Shown here piece by piece: positions 1 through 8,210 of a DNA stretch of 33,662 nt; position 1 is the stretch's first letter; each line of letters starts with the position of its first letter. The stretch is from an uncultured Clostridia bacterium. Its GTDB lineage: Bacteria; Bacillota; Clostridia; Oscillospirales; Ruminococcaceae. The DNA lies in assembly GCA_944387315.1 (NCBI GenBank), contig CALXEL010000026.1, positions 1-33,662 on the forward strand. The letters run 5' to 3'. The notes beneath the pieces are model-generated. The model searched no databases, had not been told where the DNA came from, and worked only from the letters and a program-made list of their open reading frames with translations. The position numbers and the translations under genes are program-made.

Positions 1-1
1 C

Positions 2-169
2 CATGTGGAGGTGTACACCGATGTTTCCATGCAGCGGTTCTCCACTGTTTTTCCTGCCTGCGGCTCTAGTAACTCGGCCATTGAGCTGACTTGTCCCGAG
101 CTGTTTGACTACTCTCACAGCAGAGAGTGGATTGATGTATGTAAACTGCCAGAGAACTCAGCGCAATAA
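2..169 (+). CDS. C-terminal fragment of unidentified protein
   Basis: An open frame runs from the window edge to a TAA at 167-169 and encodes the last 55 residues of a protein. The fragment begins HVEVYTDVSMQRFSTVFP and ends KLPENSAQ. It has no membrane segment or motif that I recognise. I take it as a real gene tail because it ends 16 bp before a strong rho-independent terminator and because the other two forward frames are closed. The start and family lie outside the window, so no function is offered. Confidence 0.6.
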   Translation, partial: HVEVYTDVSMQRFSTVFPACGSSNSAIELTCPELFDYSHSREWIDVCKLPENSAQ

Positions 170-185
170 AGGCGAATCCTATTTT

Positions 186-219
186 AAAAAAGCCTGCCCT
201 TATAAGGGTAGGCTTTTTT
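186..219. terminator. Bidirectional rho-independent terminator
   Basis: A 15-bp inverted repeat (AAAAAAGCCTGCCCT / AGGGTAGGCTTTTTT, one G-T pair) closes a TATA loop and has A/T tracts on both sides. It lies between the convergent partial + strand gene and the - strand lipoprotein gene, so it probably ends both transcripts. Confidence 0.9.
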
Positions 220-237
220 GTCATCTCTTCAGTGAAT

Positions 238-2100
238 TTACAGGCTGGACCCCAGGCGTTCCAATACTTCTACAACCGAAAGCAACTCTGGATGATCATA
301 GGCATAGTAGTAATACTCCTCCCCAATCCGCATCACAAACCGCCGGTAATGAGGATAGTTGTCCGGGTACTGCTCCTGCTCCTTGTAGTTGGTTTTGTCA
401 AACTCCAACACTGTGCCATCAGGCGAGATGATAGTAAAATCGCTGGAAAACTCAGCTGTGGGACTTTCTTCGGAAGACAGAGGACGATATCCCATCAACC
501 AATCGAGAAGCAGCGCATTTTCCCATAAAGTTTCTGTTTTATATTCCTGGCCATTCAGATCAAAACGATAGACACCCTGTGCCGCCAGTTGGTGGAGAGT
601 AAATTCACTCTCACTATATTGTGCCTGATAATTCTCCAAAAGAGCGGACCCTATCTCCTCTGTAGAATAGAGGACCTCCTCTGACAAAGGCACCTCTCGG
701 CCACTCAGTTCACCTTGGGCAACAACATCTCCGGTAAAATCAGTAAAACAATAGGTTTGAGGTTGAGCATTTATGGGGAGCTGGAAAATAAAGTAACTTT
801 TTCCATACAAGGAATAACTCCAGCTGCTTCCGTCAGTTCCCTCCACCGTCAAGGTATCAAAACGCTTGGGATTTTCTCCGTTAGCATCCGCGCCGTTTAA
901 TACTCGCCCAAAAAGGACCGGCCCCGTTGGCATCTGGGCCCAACCAATGCAATAGGATGCCTGACGGTCTATATCCTGCCCACTGAACTGGGCCATCTGA
1001 CGGATCTCCATTTGATACCCATCAGAGCGAATCTCGTGTAGATACAGGTTCCATCCATCTCCAGCCGGTTCCTGGTGGCCTGGAGCCAAACCGGCAGACG
1101 ACAGGAGATAAAATCCCTCATCGGTCAGAGACATGCCATAGGATAAAAAGGTACACTGTGGATTTTTAAGTCCCACAAAATTAGCCAGGCAGTTAACCTG
1201 CTGTTCATATAAATAGGCCCTGTCTTTTGCTTCCTGATCGGGGGCGCTCTCTCCTAAAATGGGGCTCTCATAGGAGAGATAGACACTGTGTCCACCTGTA
1301 TTGCCAAAATAGAGGCCCATAGCAGCAAAGAAATCCCCGGTGGGGTAGAGAGCTTGCCCTGCCATAACAACAGGTGTGGGCAGTTCCTGATAAAAATGCC
1401 CCTTGCTGCTGTAACACAGATCGTAAGGAACATACACATAGCTTTTTGTACCATCACACAGGAGCACTACAAACTCTCTCTCATAAAGGGGGCTGTAAAA
1501 TCCAACCAGATAGGGCACTGTATCAGCAAGCGACAAATCACTGGCTCGCAGTGCCGCTCCCAAGGGCCCATCAGCAGTTAAGCTGTTTAAGACTCCTCCC
1601 TCTTCGCTGGAAAGAAAGCCTGCACTGCTTTTCCCCTGCTGAAGGAGAGTGAAAACCACCTCTCCCTTTTGGTCATCCCCGGATGCTCCAGTGGTTAAAT
1701 AGCAAACACCATCCCGATCCTGCGGATTCCAGTACAGCAGCTCCTCAGCTGTCATTCCGGGGGTTTCTCCTAACCGGTCATACCCATCCATATAGTCATA
1801 TTGCCAGGTATACAGCCGCACCATTTGATCCGGCTCATAGGTCGCTTCCAATTGGCTCTCATCCAGTGCCTGATCCAGCTGCTGGGTCAGATCTTCCTCA
1901 TCGGATATAGTGAGATACAGGCGGCTGATAACCTCCTCCAACTGCTGATCAGATGCCGAGCTGTTATCAATTGGAGAGGAGGGAACCACCTGGCTGTTGG
2001 ATTGTGCTGAGGAAGATGATGAAATCTGGCCAATGGCACAACCAGACAGCAAAGCCACAACAATCAAAAGGATTCCTGTTTTTTTCCAAAAAATAGGCAT
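238..2100 (-). CDS. Large lipoprotein of unknown function (620 aa)
   Basis: The protein starts with a lipoprotein signal: Lys-Lys at 6-7, a hydrophobic stretch at 9-18 and lipobox LLSGC ending at Cys21. A Ser/Gln-rich linker of about 30 residues follows. The rest is a long acidic, Tyr- and Gly-rich soluble region with no membrane segment and no catalytic motif that I recognise. Substrate-binding, adhesion and sensing roles are all possible. The start is supported by AAAGGAG ten bases upstream of the ATG. It is a single-gene unit, with terminators just downstream (186-219) and upstream (2156-2205). The predicted location is the outer face of the cytoplasmic membrane. Function is unassigned. 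Confidence 0.85.
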   Translation of the reverse strand: MPIFWKKTGILLIVVALLSGCAIGQISSSSSAQSNSQVVPSSPIDNSSASDQQLEEVISRLYLTISDEEDLTQQLDQALDESQLEATYEPDQMVRLYTWQYDYMDGYDRLGETPGMTAEELLYWNPQDRDGVCYLTTGASGDDQKGEVVFTLLQQGKSSAGFLSSEEGGVLNSLTADGPLGAALRASDLSLADTVPYLVGFYSPLYEREFVVLLCDGTKSYVYVPYDLCYSSKGHFYQELPTPVVMAGQALYPTGDFFAAMGLYFGNTGGHSVYLSYESPILGESAPDQEAKDRAYLYEQQVNCLANFVGLKNPQCTFLSYGMSLTDEGFYLLSSAGLAPGHQEPAGDGWNLYLHEIRSDGYQMEIRQMAQFSGQDIDRQASYCIGWAQMPTGPVLFGRVLNGADANGENPKRFDTLTVEGTDGSSWSYSLYGKSYFIFQLPINAQPQTYCFTDFTGDVVAQGELSGREVPLSEEVLYSTEEIGSALLENYQAQYSESEFTLHQLAAQGVYRFDLNGQEYKTETLWENALLLDWLMGYRPLSSEESPTAEFSSDFTIISPDGTVLEFDKTNYKEQEQYPDNYPHYRRFVMRIGEEYYYYAYDHPELLSVVEVLERLGSSL

Positions 2101-2144
2101 TATTTTCTTACTCCTTTTTTCTGAAATTCCTCACTTACATATTA

Positions 2145-2173
2145 AGTATAGTAAATACAAAAAAGAACTGCAA
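2145..2173 (-). promoter_or_regulatory. Candidate promoter of the lipoprotein gene
   Basis: On the - strand, TTGCAG (2168-2173) is followed after 17 bp by TATACT (2145-2150), about 45 bp before the ATG. The -10 matches 5 of 6 positions and the -35 only 3 of 6. The -35 lies in one arm of the hppA terminator hairpin. Confidence 0.45.
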
Positions 2174-2205
2174 TACCTCCCCCTAAAGGAAGAATATTGC
2201 AGTTT
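2156..2205 (-). terminator. hppA terminator
   Basis: A perfect 10-bp stem (AACTGCAATA at 2166-2175 with TATTGCAGTT at 2195-2204) encloses an inner C-rich/G-rich pairing. On the - strand it is followed by CTTTTTTG. It sits 40 bp past the hppA stop codon. Confidence 0.8.
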
Positions 2206-2243
2206 CTCTACACACACTTCAAACCAGTTACAAATGGGAATGC

Positions 2244-4334
2244 TTATTTCAGCAAGCCATAGGTTGCGATAACCTGAGCAAATACAATAGCTACAATAGA
2301 CAGCAGCTTGATCAAAATGTTGATAGCGGGACCAGAGGTATCCTTGAAAGGATCGCCTACGGTATCGCCAACAACAGCTGCTTTGTGGTTCTCGCTGCCT
2401 TTGCCGTCCAAATGGCCAGCCTCAATATATTTCTTGGCGTTATCCCAAGCACCACCAGCGTTAGACATCATAACTGCCAATACAAAGCCAGTTACAGTAG
2501 CGCCAGCCAGCATACCGGTTACACCGTTTACACCCAGGATCAAGCCGCCAACTACAGGAGCAATAACACCAATCAGAGCGGGAGCAATCATCTGGGACTG
2601 AGCAGACTTGGTACACAGGTCAACACAGCTAGCGTAGTCAGGTTTGCCGGTACCATCCATCAGGCCGGGGATCTCTTTAAACTGTCTTCTAACCTCTTGT
2701 ACCACGCTCTGAGCAGCGTTACCTACAGCTTCCATAGTGAAAGCGGAGAATACGAAGGGCAACATACCGCCAATAAACAGACCAATCAGAACAGTGGGCT
2801 CGGTAACAGAGAGGTCAAAGTTGTAATCGGGATTATAGAGCTTAACCTGATCGATGTAAGAAACAATCAGAGCCAGAGCAGTCAAAGCAGCAGAACCAAT
2901 GGCGAAGCCTTTACCGGTAGCAGCAGTGGTGTTGCCCAGAGCGTCCAGAGCGTCGGTTCTGTTACGAACTTCCTCGCCCAGTCCCGCCATCTCAGCGATA
3001 CCACCAGCGTTATCAGCAACAGGGCCATAAGCGTCGGTAGCCAGGGTAATACCCAGAGTAGACAGCATACCAACCGCAGACAAGCCAACACCAAAGAGGC
3101 CAGCAGCGGGGTTAGCCATACCGCCAGCCATATAGTAGCTGACCAGTACAGAAATACCAACAATAATAACAGGGATCGCAGTGGAGAACATACCCAGGGA
3201 AAGACCACTGATAATGATAGTAGCAGCACCGGTCTTGGAGGACTCAGCCAACTTACGGGTGGGCTTATAGGAGTCAGAGGTATAAACCTCGGTGAAGTAA
3301 CCGATCAGAATACCAGCCAGCAAACCAGAAAGGATAGCAATATACTGACCCATACCTTCCATACCCAGGGTGAGATAAATCAAAGCGAAAGCGCCTACTG
3401 CTACCAGCACACCGCTGATATAAGTACCTTTTCTCAAAGAACCCAGCAGTTCCTTCTGGCCAGCACCTTCATTGGTTTTTACAAACAGGCTTCCGATAAT
3501 GGAAGCGAAAATACCGATGGTAGCCAGAGCCATAGGAATGGCCATGCCCTCAAAGCCATAGCCAGCGGAAACAGCCAGGGCACAGGCAGAGATACGAGCA
3601 CCAGCATAGGACTCATACAGGTCAGCACCCATACCAGCTACATCACCTACGTTATCGCCTACGTTATCAGCAATAACAGCGGGGTTTCTGGGATCATCCT
3701 CAGGAATACCAGCTTCAACCTTACCTACCAGGTCAGCACCTACGTCAGCAGCTTTGGTGAAGATACCACCACCAACTCTGGCGAACAGAGCCATAGCGGA
3801 CGCACCCATACCAAAGGTCAGCATAGCGGAGGTAATCAGAGCAGGCTGCTCAGCTACAGGATAGCTGCTGTAGAAGAACTTCAGGATATAGTACCAGATA
3901 GACATATCCAGCATACCCAGACCTACTACAGTAAAGCCCATAACACCACCGGCAGAGAAAGCAACTTTCAGGCCGCGATTCAGGCTATGCTGAGCGGCAT
4001 TGGCGGTTCTGCTGTTGGCAGAAGTCGCAATGCTCATACCTACATAACCAGACAACGCAGAGAAGAAACCACCAGTTACAAAAGCAACTGGTACAAAGGG
4101 GTTTACCAGATTCATGAAAGAGAGTACCATCAGTATTACAAACATAATACCGAAGAATACTGCTACACCTTTGTACTGACGTTTCAGGTAAGCATTTGCG
4201 CCATGCTTAATAGCACTTGCAATGTGCTTCATCTGGTCGTTACCCTCATCTTCAGCCAGTACTTTCTTGGAAAGTACAAAGGCATAGAGCAGAGCTGCAA
4301 CCGCGCCAATAGGTGCAAGAATCATTAAGTCCAT
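2244..4334 (-). CDS. hppA: Membrane-bound ion-pumping pyrophosphatase (K+-dependent type)
   Basis: This polytopic enzyme hydrolyses cytoplasmic pyrophosphate and pumps Na+ and/or H+ outward. The start is ATG 4334 (696 aa), with AGGAG eight bases upstream. A start 21 bp earlier would place that ribosome site inside the gene. Diagnostic motifs are the substrate/Mg2+-binding DNVGDNVGD (about 223-231) and a second acidic motif [10 protein letters not shown] near the C-terminus. The segment [10 protein letters not shown] (about 466-475) has Ala where K+-independent enzymes have Lys, so this is the K+-requiring clade. The intramembrane Glu in ADLYESY (about E241) is placed as in Na+-transporting members. 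Length and roughly 16 hydrophobic segments fit the family. It is a single-gene unit with its own promoter and terminator. Confidence 0.97.
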   Translation of the reverse strand: MDLMILAPIGAVAALLYAFVLSKKVLAEDEGNDQMKHIASAIKHGANAYLKRQYKGVAVFFGIMFVILMVLSFMNLVNPFVPVAFVTGGFFSALSGYVGMSIATSANSRTANAAQHSLNRGLKVAFSAGGVMGFTVVGLGMLDMSIWYYILKFFYSSYPVAEQPALITSAMLTFGMGASAMALFARVGGGIFTKAADVGADLVGKVEAGIPEDDPRNPAVIADNVGDNVGDVAGMGADLYESYAGARISACALAVSAGYGFEGMAIPMALATIGIFASIIGSLFVKTNEGAGQKELLGSLRKGTYISGVLVAVGAFALIYLTLGMEGMGQYIAILSGLLAGILIGYFTEVYTSDSYKPTRKLAESSKTGAATIIISGLSLGMFSTAIPVIIVGISVLVSYYMAGGMANPAAGLFGVGLSAVGMLSTLGITLATDAYGPVADNAGGIAEMAGLGEEVRNRTDALDALGNTTAATGKGFAIGSAALTALALIVSYIDQVKLYNPDYNFDLSVTEPTVLIGLFIGGMLPFVFSAFTMEAVGNAAQSVVQEVRRQFKEIPGLMDGTGKPDYASCVDLCTKSAQSQMIAPALIGVIAPVVGGLILGVNGVTGMLAGATVTGFVLAVMMSNAGGAWDNAKKYIEAGHLDGKGSENHKAAVVGDTVGDPFKDTSGPAINILIKLLSIVAIVFAQVIATYGLLK

Positions 4335-4396
4335 TTTTTTCGCTCCTATTCTCACTTGTTTTCATCTGTTAATCTGTTTCATTGCGCAAAAACCAC

Positions 4397-4423
4397 GACA
4401 GATTTTCTCTAGGAAAATTTGTC
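4397..4423 (-). other. Hairpin in hppA leader
   Basis: An 11-bp inverted repeat with one mismatch (GACAAATTTTC / GAAAATCTGTC on the - strand) closes a 5-nt loop about 65 nt upstream of the hppA start. A short T-rich stretch (GTGGTTTTTG) follows it. It could be a weak attenuator or a stability element; nothing in the sequence decides between these. Confidence 0.4.
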
Positions 4424-4460
4424 ATGTTTTTAGGCAAATATTCAACAAATCAATGTACAT

Positions 4461-4489
4461 ATTTTATGGCATTATGACTTTTTTGTCAA
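4461..4489 (-). promoter_or_regulatory. hppA sigma-A promoter
   Basis: On the - strand a perfect TTGACA (4484-4489) is followed by a 17-bp spacer and TAAAAT (4461-4466). This is close to consensus and predicts a 5' leader of about 120 nt. Confidence 0.85.
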
Positions 4490-4578
4490 CAAATATTATC
4501 TGCATTTGGAACATTCCGTGAAACTTTTGGAACAAACGATGAGAAAGGTATTTCTTTTAATACAAGAACCTGTCATTT

Positions 4579-4607
4579 TTGATCACTTTTTCTAAAATTA
4601 GTATGAT
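4579..4607 (+). promoter_or_regulatory. Candidate distal udk promoter
   Basis: TTGATC (4579-4584), a 17-bp spacer and TATGAT (4602-4607). The -10 matches 5 of 6 positions and the -35 matches 4 of 6. It lies about 110 bp upstream of udk. Confidence 0.5.
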
Positions 4608-4654
4608 CGATTAGGAAATGTACAATATTTTTCACAATTGGCTGTGGAATTCTA

Positions 4655-4681
4655 TTCAAAAATTTTTTCCTATGTTATAAT
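4655..4681 (+). promoter_or_regulatory. Candidate proximal udk promoter (extended -10)
   Basis: A consensus TATAAT (4676-4681) is preceded by TG at 4673-4674, giving an extended -10 element. The only -35 candidate is TTCAAA (4655-4660) at a short 15-bp spacing. It lies 33 bp upstream of the udk start. Confidence 0.6.
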
Positions 4682-4714
4682 AATCCCAAGCTTGAGACAT
4701 AGGAGGCAAATCAA

Positions 4715-5335
4715 ATGGACACAATAGTAATCGGAATTGCCGGCGGAACCGGGTCTGGAAAAACAACACTGGCTTTGAAGCTAAAAGAAGCATTTTCAGA
4801 TGATGTTGTTATTCTTAGCCATGACTATTATTACAAAGACAATTCCCATCTGAGCTATGACCAACGTGTGACCCTCAACTATGACCATCCCAACGCCTTT
4901 GATACCGACTTGATGGTGGAGGATGTCAAGAAATTAAAAGCTGGTCTGCCGATTTTCCATCCCGTCTACTCCTTTGTCGAACATACCCGACTGCCCCAAA
5001 AGGTTGAGGTGAAACCTACCCGGGTTATTATTCTAGAAGGTATCCTGATTTTTGAAAGCAAAGCTCTGCGGGACCTGATGGATATTAAAGTATTTGTAGA
5101 TACTGACGCGGATGTGCGCCTCATCCGGCGTCTGCTGCGAGATGTCCGGGACAGAGGCAGGGATTTGAATTCAGTTATCAACCAATACCTTTCTACAGTC
5201 AAACCCATGCATGAACAGTTTGTGGAACCCAGCAAAAAAAATGTAGATATTATTATTCCAGAAGGTGGATTCAATTCGGTTGCTATCCGCATGCTCATGG
5301 GACAGATTCGAAGTTTTTTGGCGGAGACAAAATAA
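4715..5335 (+). CDS. udk: Uridine kinase
   Basis: It phosphorylates uridine (and usually cytidine) to the 5'-monophosphate with ATP or GTP, a cytoplasmic step of pyrimidine salvage. The protein has 206 residues, normal for Udk. It has a P-loop GGTGSGKTT at 10-18, the SHDYYYK segment typical of the substrate site, and RLIRRLLRD-type lid residues in the second half. AGGAGG at 4701-4706 stands eight bases before the ATG. The permease gene follows after 19 bp, so the two are probably co-transcribed. The small distance may reflect convenience rather than a shared pathway. A distant phosphoribulokinase-like role is possible but less likely. Confidence 0.93.
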   Translation: MDTIVIGIAGGTGSGKTTLALKLKEAFSDDVVILSHDYYYKDNSHLSYDQRVTLNYDHPNAFDTDLMVEDVKKLKAGLPIFHPVYSFVEHTRLPQKVEVKPTRVIILEGILIFESKALRDLMDIKVFVDTDADVRLIRRLLRDVRDRGRDLNSVINQYLSTVKPMHEQFVEPSKKNVDIIIPEGGFNSVAIRMLMGQIRSFLAETK

Positions 5336-5354
5336 AAGTAAAAGAGGACAAAAA

Positions 5355-6683
5355 ATGAAAGAGAAAAAATATGGACTATTTACCGCAATCACTATGATTG
5401 TAGGGATAGTGATCGGTTCTGGCATCTTTTTTAAAAGTGATAATATTTTAATTTTCACCGGCGGAAATGTCTTTTTGGGAGTGGTCGTATTTTGTTTTGC
5501 AGCCACCGCCATCGTGTTTGGAAGCCTTACTATCAGCGAGCTGGCATCCCGTACCGACAAGGCTGGAGGTCTGATCGCCTACGCTGATGAGTTCTGTTCC
5601 CCTCGGGTAGCCTGCGCATTTGGATGGTTTCAAGCTTTGGCCACCTTCCCCACCCTAGCCGCAGTGGTTGCGTGGGTAGGCGGTTTTTACACCTTTACCC
5701 TCTTTGGAATTGAATCCACATTGCTGCAACAGGTACTGTTGGGCGGAGGATATATTATCTTTTTCTACCTGCTTAACCTTCTTTCAGCCAAACTGGGCGG
5801 ATATTTTCAAAACGCCTCTACCATTATTAAAATGATTCCTCTAATACTTTTCGCTGTTGTCGGATTGATTTACGGCGATCCCCAAGTTTTTACCTCATCT
5901 GTTTCCTTGGAGGCTATGCAAACTGCAAGCTGGACCGCTGCCATTGGCCCAGTGGCTTTTGCCTTCGATGGTTGGGTGGTTTCCACTTCTATCAGCCATG
6001 AAATCAAAGATGCCAAACGCAATCTGCCTGTGGCATTGGTTTTTGCTCCCATTTGTATTTTAGCCGCTTATGTTCTCTATTTCGTTGGACTAAGCAATCT
6101 GCTGGGGCCAGATCAGATTATGGCTATGGGCGACAGCCATGTGGATTATGCCGCCAATATGCTCTTTGGCGCTGCAGGAGCAAAAATTGTTCTGGTCTTC
6201 ATTATCATCTCTGTACTGGGCACAGTAAACGGATTGGCACTGGGTTCCATCCGGCTGCCATACTCGCTGGCCCTGCGGGACATGTTCCCCGGAAAGGCTT
6301 TTGCCTCCAAAATGAATGAAAAATTATCCGTTCCTGTAAATTCCGGAATTATTTCCCTGGGAATCACCTTAATCTGGATGTTCATACACTATATCACCCA
6401 AGAATACAGCCTTTTATACAACACCGATGTCTCTGAAATTACCATTGTGGTTAGCTACCTGAGCTATGTTGTTCTGTATTACCAGGTATTCCGACTGGCA
6501 AGAGCTGGCAAAGTGGAGGGTGTTTTCCGGGGATATGTGTTCCCGGCTTTGGCTACCTTAGGTTCCGCTTTCATTTTGATGGGCGGTATGCAAAATCCCC
6601 AATTTCCCATTTATTTGGTAATTTGCGCTTTGTTTATCGTCGCTTCTCAAATCTATTTTACACAGACCCAACGCAAAAAATAA
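5355..6683 (+). CDS. APC-superfamily amino-acid permease (LAT/SteT-like)
   Basis: A 442-residue integral membrane transporter with about 12 hydrophobic segments. The first segment carries the signature GIVIGSGIFFK, where the unwound helix of APC permeases binds the amino-acid backbone. This is established for the family; the amino acid carried here cannot be read from sequence. I chose ATG 5355 because GAGG lies just upstream and the family N-terminus (MKEKKYGLFTAITMIVG) begins there. The frame remains open into udk, but an earlier start would add sequence unlike the family. It is the second gene of the udk transcript and ends at the terminator at 6698-6729. Confidence 0.9.
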   Translation: MKEKKYGLFTAITMIVGIVIGSGIFFKSDNILIFTGGNVFLGVVVFCFAATAIVFGSLTISELASRTDKAGGLIAYADEFCSPRVACAFGWFQALATFPTLAAVVAWVGGFYTFTLFGIESTLLQQVLLGGGYIIFFYLLNLLSAKLGGYFQNASTIIKMIPLILFAVVGLIYGDPQVFTSSVSLEAMQTASWTAAIGPVAFAFDGWVVSTSISHEIKDAKRNLPVALVFAPICILAAYVLYFVGLSNLLGPDQIMAMGDSHVDYAANMLFGAAGAKIVLVFIIISVLGTVNGLALGSIRLPYSLALRDMFPGKAFASKMNEKLSVPVNSGIISLGITLIWMFIHYITQEYSLLYNTDVSEITIVVSYLSYVVLYYQVFRLARAGKVEGVFRGYVFPALATLGSAFILMGGMQNPQFPIYLVICALFIVASQIYFTQTQRKK

Positions 6684-6697
6684 TGCAAATACACAAT

Positions 6698-6729
6698 AAA
6701 AAATGCCGGACTGACAGTCCGGCATTTTT
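6698..6729. terminator. Bidirectional rho-independent terminator
   Basis: A 12-bp GC-rich stem (AAATGCCGGACT / AGTCCGGCATTT, loop GAC) has A and T tracts at its ends. It separates the convergent permease (+) and YfcC-type transporter (-) genes and serves both. Confidence 0.93.
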
Positions 6730-6744
6730 GTTTTTCATCAATGA

Positions 6745-8145
6745 TTACATGGGACCATAATTGATTAGCTGTGCGATAATCAGCAGAACTGATCCTACCG
6801 CCAACCAAATCAAAAACAGCTTGCCCATAAATTTCATCCATTTTTCATAAGGGATATTTACCGCACCCAGGTTGCCCATCAAGGCAGTGGACATAGGAAT
6901 AATATAGTTACCGAAACCATCACCAAAGTTATACGCCAGAATGGCAGTCTGTCTGGTAATACCAATCATATCCGCTACTGGAATAAATACAGGCATTACT
7001 ACAGCCGCCTGTCCACTACCAGAAACAATAAAGGTATTGATGACCACGTTGGCCAGGAACATCACAGGGCCCTGAAGCAACTTAGGAATGCCATAAATAG
7101 CCTGTCCAATACCATAGACAATGGTATCCAGTACGCCACCTGCATTCAGAACTCCAGAAATACTACGAGCCATACCCAAAATCAGCGCCGCGCCAATCAT
7201 CTTTCTGGCACCAGCGGTAAAGCACTGGGCAATTTTATTGGGCGAAAAACCGGCTACTATTCCGGCAATTACACCCATCCAGATAAATACAGCGGTGTTG
7301 TCGTTGAGATTCCATTTCAACATAATTCCGCCATATACAATGACACCCAGAGAGGCAAACAAGGTTACAATAACCAGTATCTTGCGCAGATTCATAGAAC
7401 CTTCCGCTACTGTGTCCACTGTCTGCTTTCTGGTTTGCAGGTCCTCCTCATACATGGGGCTCAATTTGGGATCTTTTTTAACTTTTTTGGCATAGCGAAT
7501 TAAATAAATGGCAGTTGCCGCCAAATAGACTACAAAACAAACAAATCGGTATCCTATACCAGAATACAGAGGAAGTTCCGCGATTCTTTGGGAAATAATG
7601 GTTGTACTCACTTTCACCATACCTGTGGAAAAACCTACCGCTCCTCCCAGCAGAATCAGAGAGACACCCACAATGGAGTCATACCCCAAAGACAGAGCAA
7701 ACATAACCATAATGGGAGAAAAACCAATAAAGGTGTTTACACCAATGGTTGTACAAATCAGTGAGAAAAAGGTCATAACTCCAATAATAAAGAGCTCTTC
7801 CCTCTTGGCAAAATATCGCGACATTTTCGCGATCAAATCCTGTAAGGCACCTGTTGAAGTAATCACCTCAAAGGCACTACCGGAAAACAATATCATCAAA
7901 ATCAGGTCGATAGAGCCCGTATACCCCTCAACCATAAACCGTGGCAAGCCAAACAAACTTGCATGATCGGCCTCAATATAATGAAAAGAATCCGGGTCGA
8001 TCACCGTAACTCCCGCATCATTTTGAAAGCGATCGAAAGAACCAGCCGGTATCACCCAGGTTAAGATAACAGCCGCCGCCATTATCATAGTAATAATTAC
8101 CAGAGAATGTGGCATGGTAAATTTTCTTTTCTTCTCCATAAGCAC
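6745..8145 (-). CDS. YfcC-family membrane transporter
   Basis: A polytopic membrane protein of 464-466 residues. The N-terminal helix ending in WVIPAGSFDR and the repeated PxxxGSGQAAVVMPV-type segment are typical of the YfcC family (DcuC-related secondary transporters). Members are annotated as basic amino-acid antiporters or C4-dicarboxylate carriers, so the substrate is open. Translation may start at GTG 8145, five bases after GGAG, or at ATG 8139, eleven bases after it. It is the last gene of the operon that begins with yjiH, separated from the amidohydrolase gene by 65 bp containing a hairpin. Its place in the operon suggests that it imports the hydrolases' substrate or exchanges it for a product. 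Confidence 0.88.
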   Translation of the reverse strand: MLMEKKRKFTMPHSLVIITMIMAAAVILTWVIPAGSFDRFQNDAGVTVIDPDSFHYIEADHASLFGLPRFMVEGYTGSIDLILMILFSGSAFEVITSTGALQDLIAKMSRYFAKREELFIIGVMTFFSLICTTIGVNTFIGFSPIMVMFALSLGYDSIVGVSLILLGGAVGFSTGMVKVSTTIISQRIAELPLYSGIGYRFVCFVVYLAATAIYLIRYAKKVKKDPKLSPMYEEDLQTRKQTVDTVAEGSMNLRKILVIVTLFASLGVIVYGGIMLKWNLNDNTAVFIWMGVIAGIVAGFSPNKIAQCFTAGARKMIGAALILGMARSISGVLNAGGVLDTIVYGIGQAIYGIPKLLQGPVMFLANVVINTFIVSGSGQAAVVMPVFIPVADMIGITRQTAILAYNFGDGFGNYIIPMSTALMGNLGAVNIPYEKWMKFMGKLFLIWLAVGSVLLIIAQLINYGPM

Positions 8146-8163
8146 CCCAACTCCAAATATGGG

Positions 8164-8193
8164 TTTATGAAGGCCTTTTCAGGCCTTCATAAA
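8164..8193 (-). other. Intercistronic hairpin
   Basis: A perfect 13-bp inverted repeat (TTTATGAAGGCCT / AGGCCTTCATAAA) with a 4-nt loop lies between the amidohydrolase and YfcC-type genes. It has no T tract, so it is not a classical terminator. It could stabilise the upstream mRNA or set unequal expression of the transporter gene. Confidence 0.75.
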
Positions 8194-8210
8194 TCCACCA
8201 ACATTTATGT

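Larger units (their letters stand above)
4335..4714. other. Divergent hppA/udk intergenic region
   Basis: This 380-bp AT-rich stretch has no credible gene. It holds the hppA promoter and leader hairpin (-), two candidate udk promoters (+), and a 9-bp direct repeat TTTGGAACA at 4505-4513 and 4526-4534. I see no recognisable riboswitch in the roughly 120-nt hppA leader. Confidence 0.7.

Noticed and set aside
105..571. Several short + strand open frames near the left edge
   Set aside because: They cross the terminator at 186-219 or lie antisense to the lipoprotein; no ribosome sites.
2385..4328. 647-codon open frame on the + strand opposite hppA
   Set aside because: It is fully antisense to a gene with every pyrophosphatase motif, has a low-complexity Ser/Gln/Asn/Thr-rich product and no ribosome site. 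The opening is explained by hppA codon use.
4335..4460. Riboswitch in the hppA leader
   Set aside because: Only a simple hairpin is visible; no conserved aptamer core that I can recognise.
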